38,875 nucleotides of DNA. Source: a virus. Positions 35,295-38,875 of the stretch are shown here, in pieces (the first letter of the stretch is position 1; the number at the start of each line of letters is the position of its first letter). The notes below the pieces were generated by a model, which saw only the letters and a list, made by a program, of their open reading frames with translations, was not told where the DNA came from and searched no databases. The position numbers were made by a program, and so were the translations under genes. The stretch spans positions 1 through 38,875 of the IMG/VR virus record IMGVR_UViG_3300025655_000100; one strand, given 5' to 3'.

Positions 35295-37487
35295 ATGAGT
35301 GATTTGGTTACAGACAGATTCGTTACTAAAAATTTAGTATTCAAAGAAGAATCTGGCGAAAGATTTTTTGAAGGCATACTTTCTGTTGAGATGTTAGACA
35401 GACAAGGAGAGGTAACTGTCGTAGATTCATTATACAAATGCCTACCAATCTGGATGGACAGGGGTGGAGCAATATCAGATACACATTCAAACAGAATAGT
35501 AGGAAAAGGAATCAATTATGCTAAAACATCACTTACAGATGAAACAGGAAATCAATTACCTGCAATTAAGATCATTGGTAAAATATTTAATCATACAAAA
35601 CTAGACGATGAGATATGGCAAAAGATAAAGTCAGGGGAATACAAGGGTCTTTCATTTGGTGGTGCAACTACCTCGGATGCAATACCAATTCAGCAATCGG
35701 ACGGAAGTATAGCATATCATTTAAAGGATATAGAAATGTATGAAGTTGCAGTATGTGAAGAACCTGCAGTACCATTTGCTTTAATTACAGAATTTAATCC
35801 AATAGCAAAAGCAGATGCATACAAAGTAAAAGAAGAAGACACAGATGTTTTAATCAAATGTGAAGAGAAAGGTTGTTATGTTTCTAGAAAAAACAAAGCT
35901 TGTTGGGATGGATATGAACAAGTTGGAATGAAAGAACAAGATGGTAAACAAGTTCCAAACTGTGTAAAGAAAGAAGAAGAGGTAGAGAAAGCAGAATATC
36001 AAGGAGAACAAGTTACATTAAACAAACCAATGAGAGACAGTGATGGAGATAAGAAATTCAAAGTTTACGTTAAAGATCCTAGCACTGGCAATGTAAAGAT
36101 TGTAAGATTTGGAGATCCTAATATGGAAATTCGAAGAGATGATGATGAAGCAAGAAACTCATTCCGTGCAAGACATAAATGTGATCAGCAAAAAGATATT
36201 ACATCAGCAGCATATTGGTCATGCAAGATGTGGGAGAAAGGAACATCAGTAACAGAATACACAAGCAAAGAATCAGAATTAGATAGAGGTATTAAAGTAG
36301 AAATGGAACACACAGATGATCCAAAGATTGCAGAACAAATTGCAAGAGATCATTTGAATGAAGATGAACATTACTATACTAAACTTGAACAAGTTCATTT
36401 AGATAAATCAGAAATCACAAAACCATTGCCTACCAAATGGGGAAAAGTTGAATTTGAAACGTGTGAACAAAGAGCAAGAAATGATGATGATGTTAGAGAT
36501 CCTGCAGGTTATTGTGGATCAATACAAAACAGAGTTGATAATAAAGCAGAAGAAGAAAACAAAGAAATGTTTGATGGTAGAGTTGGAGTAAATCCAATTG
36601 ATGACAAAGATCTTAAAGAAATTTCAATAGCAAAAGAATGTGGTTGTAAAAACAAAGAATCAAATCCTGGATTAAATGATGGTGCAAGAGGATTGGGTGC
36701 AGGAAATACAGCACAACAAGGATCAAATGAAACAGCACAAATAACAGAAGAGAAAAAAGAAAGAAATGAAGTAAAACCAGAATCACTTGGAGATCCATCA
36801 AAACTAAAGAAACCAGGAAACGTAATGACAGACAGTGCTCCATCAATGAAAAACGAAATCTATATAAACCCTGAAAAGATTAAATTTGATAATAACATGG
36901 CTATCGAAGATATGAAAGAAGAAGAGAAAGTCGAACAAGCTCCTAAAGAAGAGGAAAAAACCTCCCATGAAGAAGAGCAAAAGGCTGAAAATGAAGACGG
37001 ATCAGAAAAAGAAGAGGCTATGAAATCTCTAGCAACATCTATGAAATCAATTTCTGACAGCATTAAAACTGTATCAGAGACTGTAAAATCATTAGATGCA
37101 AGAGTTAAAGCATTAGAGACTCCAACCGACTTGCCTTTGAAACCAAAAGTTTCAGACAATGACGATATTGGAGCTGATGTCAAAGTTCCAGATACTTATC
37201 AAAGCAACTCTGTACAAGCAGGTTTGCATGATGACCAATCTGGAGAAAAGAAACCAGAATCTGATAGTGGAAACTTATCTATGCAAGAGAAATCACTCGG
37301 AACTGATTATACATTCACTTCTGAAACACCAAGACCATCTGCCAACATAACCAAAGCCGGAGGACAAACTTCTGCAGTCAATCCAGTATTGAAAGCAGCA
37401 AGATCTAGAGGACACCAATATATGGATACTCTAGCAAGAGAAATCCTTTCAGGTAAATTTGGTAACGAAGAAGAGGTATACTATTAA
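35295..37487 (+). CDS. Prohead protease fused to scaffold, multi-domain (730 aa)
   Basis: Residues 1-165 are an HK97-type (U35) head maturation protease: H64 in SDTHSNRIVG, S120 in YKGLSFGGA and acidic E150 in YEVAVCEEPA. Residues 188-225 hold a Cys-rich insert (KCEEKGCYV, KACWDGYE). Residues 254-315 contain KKFKVYVKDPSTGNVK and FRARHKCDQQ ... YWSCKMW, a block known from marine phage head proteins. Residues 328-370 (VEMEHTDDPKIAEQIA) resemble DUF5661. FETCEQR...AGYCGSI follows. The C-terminal 200 residues are acidic and coiled coil (SMKSISDSIKTVSETVKSLDARV), a scaffold. The protease cleaves scaffold and capsid after assembly. Stop is one base before the major capsid start. Confidence 0.82.
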   Translation: MSDLVTDRFVTKNLVFKEESGERFFEGILSVEMLDRQGEVTVVDSLYKCLPIWMDRGGAISDTHSNRIVGKGINYAKTSLTDETGNQLPAIKIIGKIFNHTKLDDEIWQKIKSGEYKGLSFGGATTSDAIPIQQSDGSIAYHLKDIEMYEVAVCEEPAVPFALITEFNPIAKADAYKVKEEDTDVLIKCEEKGCYVSRKNKACWDGYEQVGMKEQDGKQVPNCVKKEEEVEKAEYQGEQVTLNKPMRDSDGDKKFKVYVKDPSTGNVKIVRFGDPNMEIRRDDDEARNSFRARHKCDQQKDITSAAYWSCKMWEKGTSVTEYTSKESELDRGIKVEMEHTDDPKIAEQIARDHLNEDEHYYTKLEQVHLDKSEITKPLPTKWGKVEFETCEQRARNDDDVRDPAGYCGSIQNRVDNKAEEENKEMFDGRVGVNPIDDKDLKEISIAKECGCKNKESNPGLNDGARGLGAGNTAQQGSNETAQITEEKKERNEVKPESLGDPSKLKKPGNVMTDSAPSMKNEIYINPEKIKFDNNMAIEDMKEEEKVEQAPKEEEKTSHEEEQKAENEDGSEKEEAMKSLATSMKSISDSIKTVSETVKSLDARVKALETPTDLPLKPKVSDNDDIGADVKVPDTYQSNSVQAGLHDDQSGEKKPESDSGNLSMQEKSLGTDYTFTSETPRPSANITKAGGQTSAVNPVLKAARSRGHQYMDTLAREILSGKFGNEEEVYY
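36862..36869 (+). promoter_or_regulatory. Possible internal promoter for a separate scaffold product
   Basis: TATATAAA inside the protease-scaffold gene is about 32 bases before an in-frame ATG at 36897 (MAIEDMKEEEKVEQ). From there a 196-residue scaffold-only protein could be made, as in many phages with nested scaffold genes. Confidence 0.3.
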
Positions 37488-37488
37488 A

Positions 37489-38712
37489 ATGGCTCCATCA
37501 ATCAAAACTATTGACGAATTGGAGGCACTTTACTATGGTTACAACCGAAACCTTCTTAGAAAAGCAGACAGTCCTGTAACTACTTCAACCACAGGTGTAT
37601 TCAACGCTATCTTTGGCGCATATGCATGGGCTCAACTAAACCTTGAAGCAAATGCATTTGGTATCTTGCCAAAGTATCCTTGGGATAAATCTGGTTGGAG
37701 GGTCATCACAGCAAAACCAACAGTCGATACTACACAAGGTAACACTAACTTAGGTGGTGTATCCGAAGGTGGTACTATTCCTGATGAGGTAAAACCAACC
37801 GTAGCAGAACTAGATGTTAGACCAAAGACTATGTCATTGGTATTCTCAGCATCTGAAGTTATGGAATGGCTTGCAACTCATTCTAAGGACGACATTTGGG
37901 GAGGATTAGGTTCCTTACGTTTGTACATGGCAGTTCAACACAAAGAGTTGATCAACAGAGCATTACTTGCTGATGTTGAAAACGATGCAGCCAATGCAAG
38001 TGCAAACCACTCTGGTACAACCAACTTTGAAACATTAGATAGAATTATTTCTTCTGATGCTGAAGAGGATGCACTAGGCGGTTCTTACACTGGATTCTAT
38101 GATCCATGGGCTGCAAACGCAACTGTCGACCGTGATTCAGGTACTACCTACGATTCAACCGTAGAATCTGCTTCAGGCACTATTGGTACAAATGGTGTTT
38201 TGACCGATGATACCATCAGAACATTCTTACGTAAAATAAGAATTGCTGCTGGTAAAGATCCAAATGTCTTGTTAGGTTCACACGAAGTTTACAGCGAAAT
38301 CCAAGGTATTTACACACCTCAAGTCCGTGTAAAGAACCCATATGGAGAACAAGTTGTTCAAATCGATGTTAACGGTATCAAGACCTTTGAGGGAACAGGA
38401 GTCGGTCTGCACGTAGATTCACTCTATGGAATTCCTTTCATTCCATCAAAAGATGCCCCAAGCAACTCTGCTGATTCATCAGAAGTTGGTAGATTATTTG
38501 CTTTGGACACAAGTGATGCTGAAGGATACGGATATCCAAGACTCGGATTGCAAATTGCAATTCCAACAGAATACTACGAAGCAACAAGAAGATCACCAGG
38601 TTATCCATTCATCAACAATGCATTTGTTGAGAAAGGATTATTCAGAACCATGGGTGAAGTCGTCTGTCGTCACTTCAAATCTCAAGGTAAAATTAGAGAC
38701 ATTAAACTCTAA
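37489..38712 (+). CDS. HK97-fold major capsid protein (407 aa)
   Basis: The ATG at 37489 follows the protease stop by one base; an in-frame start at 37459 would add 10 residues inside the protease gene. The sequence has an N-terminal helical arm (IDELEALYYGYNRNLL), the E-loop-like region (GVSEGGTIPDEVKPT) with conserved strand KTMSLVFSASEVM, the spine helix (QHKELINRALLAD) and a C-terminal P-domain strand with YGIPFIPSKDAP and PFINNAFVEKGLFRTM. Gly/Thr-rich loops around residues 180-240 could form surface insertions. It is probably the main shell protein. GC is higher than in accessory genes, as expected for a highly expressed gene. Confidence 0.88.
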   Translation: MAPSIKTIDELEALYYGYNRNLLRKADSPVTTSTTGVFNAIFGAYAWAQLNLEANAFGILPKYPWDKSGWRVITAKPTVDTTQGNTNLGGVSEGGTIPDEVKPTVAELDVRPKTMSLVFSASEVMEWLATHSKDDIWGGLGSLRLYMAVQHKELINRALLADVENDAANASANHSGTTNFETLDRIISSDAEEDALGGSYTGFYDPWAANATVDRDSGTTYDSTVESASGTIGTNGVLTDDTIRTFLRKIRIAAGKDPNVLLGSHEVYSEIQGIYTPQVRVKNPYGEQVVQIDVNGIKTFEGTGVGLHVDSLYGIPFIPSKDAPSNSADSSEVGRLFALDTSDAEGYGYPRLGLQIAIPTEYYEATRRSPGYPFINNAFVEKGLFRTMGEVVCRHFKSQGKIRDIKL

Positions 38713-38728
38713 AAGTAACCACAACCCT

Positions 38729-38741
38729 ATTTTTTATTTTT
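38729..38741 (+). terminator. T-rich archaeal-type terminator after the capsid gene
   Basis: TTTTTTATTTTT about 17 bases after the stop of the major capsid gene. It probably ends the head transcript, although an open frame begins just beyond it. Confidence 0.4.
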
Positions 38742-38749
38742 GATGGTTT

Positions 38750-38875
38750 ATGGTAACGCTACCAGTTTACATTTTTTCAATGTGTGCAGTATTAGCAGGT
38801 GGAAGTGTTGATTGTAATGAACATTGGGCAGTTTATGTTTATGAAGATATAGATGTTTTCAAATATTGTTATCCA
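38750..38875 (+). CDS. Start of a possible secreted or virion protein (partial)
   Basis: Open to the end of the window from ATG 38750. The first 42 residues begin MVTLPVYIFSMCAVLAGGS, a signal-peptide-like hydrophobic stretch, then VDCNEHWAVYVYED with Cys and His. Upstream alternatives exist. The remainder is outside the window, so identity is unknown. Confidence 0.35.
   Translation, partial: MVTLPVYIFSMCAVLAGGSVDCNEHWAVYVYEDIDVFKYCYP

Noticed and set aside
1-38875. tRNA genes, integrase or attachment repeats
   Set aside because: No cloverleaf-like T-arm sequence, integrase-type motif or matching end repeat was found on reading both strands, though a dedicated search could still find a divergent one.

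Overview
The window looks like most of a replication, packaging and head region from a tailed (Caudoviricetes-type) virus of an archaeon, or an integrated copy of one. The viral evidence is a complete set of head and packaging genes: large terminase, portal, prohead protease fused to scaffold, and an HK97-type major capsid protein, plus tail-tip and fibre-like proteins. The archaeal evidence is an MCM helicase, a RadA recombinase, and very many TATA boxes placed 24-30 bases before start codons with little or no leader. The low GC (about one third by eye), these promoters and the gene content fit a virus of an ammonia-oxidising Nitrososphaeria (Nitrosopumilus-like) host. The host is an inference. 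No tape measure, tail tube, integrase, DNA polymerase or tRNA gene was seen, so the genome probably continues beyond both ends.

Layout. 1-3.6 kb (+): virion surface proteins, two of them sharing a tandem domain, then a 499-residue protein made of about 27 repeats of 14 residues, then a small baseplate-like protein. 3.7-5.5 kb (+): a Cas4-like nuclease followed by an overlapping cluster ending in a transglycosylase-like (DpdA/TGT family) protein. 5.5-9.8 kb (+): a putative structured RNA with its own TATA box, a candidate small terminase, the large terminase, an unknown acidic protein, several mini-proteins and an RNase H. 9.9-12.6 kb (-): small regulators, a metallophosphoesterase and zinc proteins. 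12.6-17.4 kb (+): two ribbon-helix-helix-like regulators with a palindromic operator-like region between them, then MCM, RadA, two nuclease-like proteins and a mini-metallopeptidase.

17.4-27.2 kb (-): a tightly packed leftward block of about 28 small genes. Most are joined by ATGA/TTGA overlaps and carry strong GGAGG ribosome binding sites. It holds a large GHKL ATPase, a gp88-like protein, a SWIM zinc-finger protein, a MazG-like protein and many zinc ribbons. It looks like an early takeover or regulation operon. 27.2-28.5 kb: two long AT-rich noncoding stretches with an 11-bp iteron array, palindromes and a second possible structured RNA. This is the best candidate replication origin or control region. 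28.5-31.1 kb: small coiled-coil and zinc proteins, a metallopeptidase and one frameshifted gene. 31.2-38.9 kb (+): portal, zinc proteins, holin-like membrane proteins, protease-scaffold, major capsid protein, and the start of one more gene.

Two expression modes are visible. Stand-alone or first genes are leaderless, and the TATA box often overlaps the previous stop codon. Downstream operon genes use Shine-Dalgarno sites, often with TTG starts. Three divergent gene pairs share very compact promoters, one built on a perfectly symmetric 10-bp TATA palindrome. About twenty mini-proteins with paired cysteines are the most striking accessory feature.
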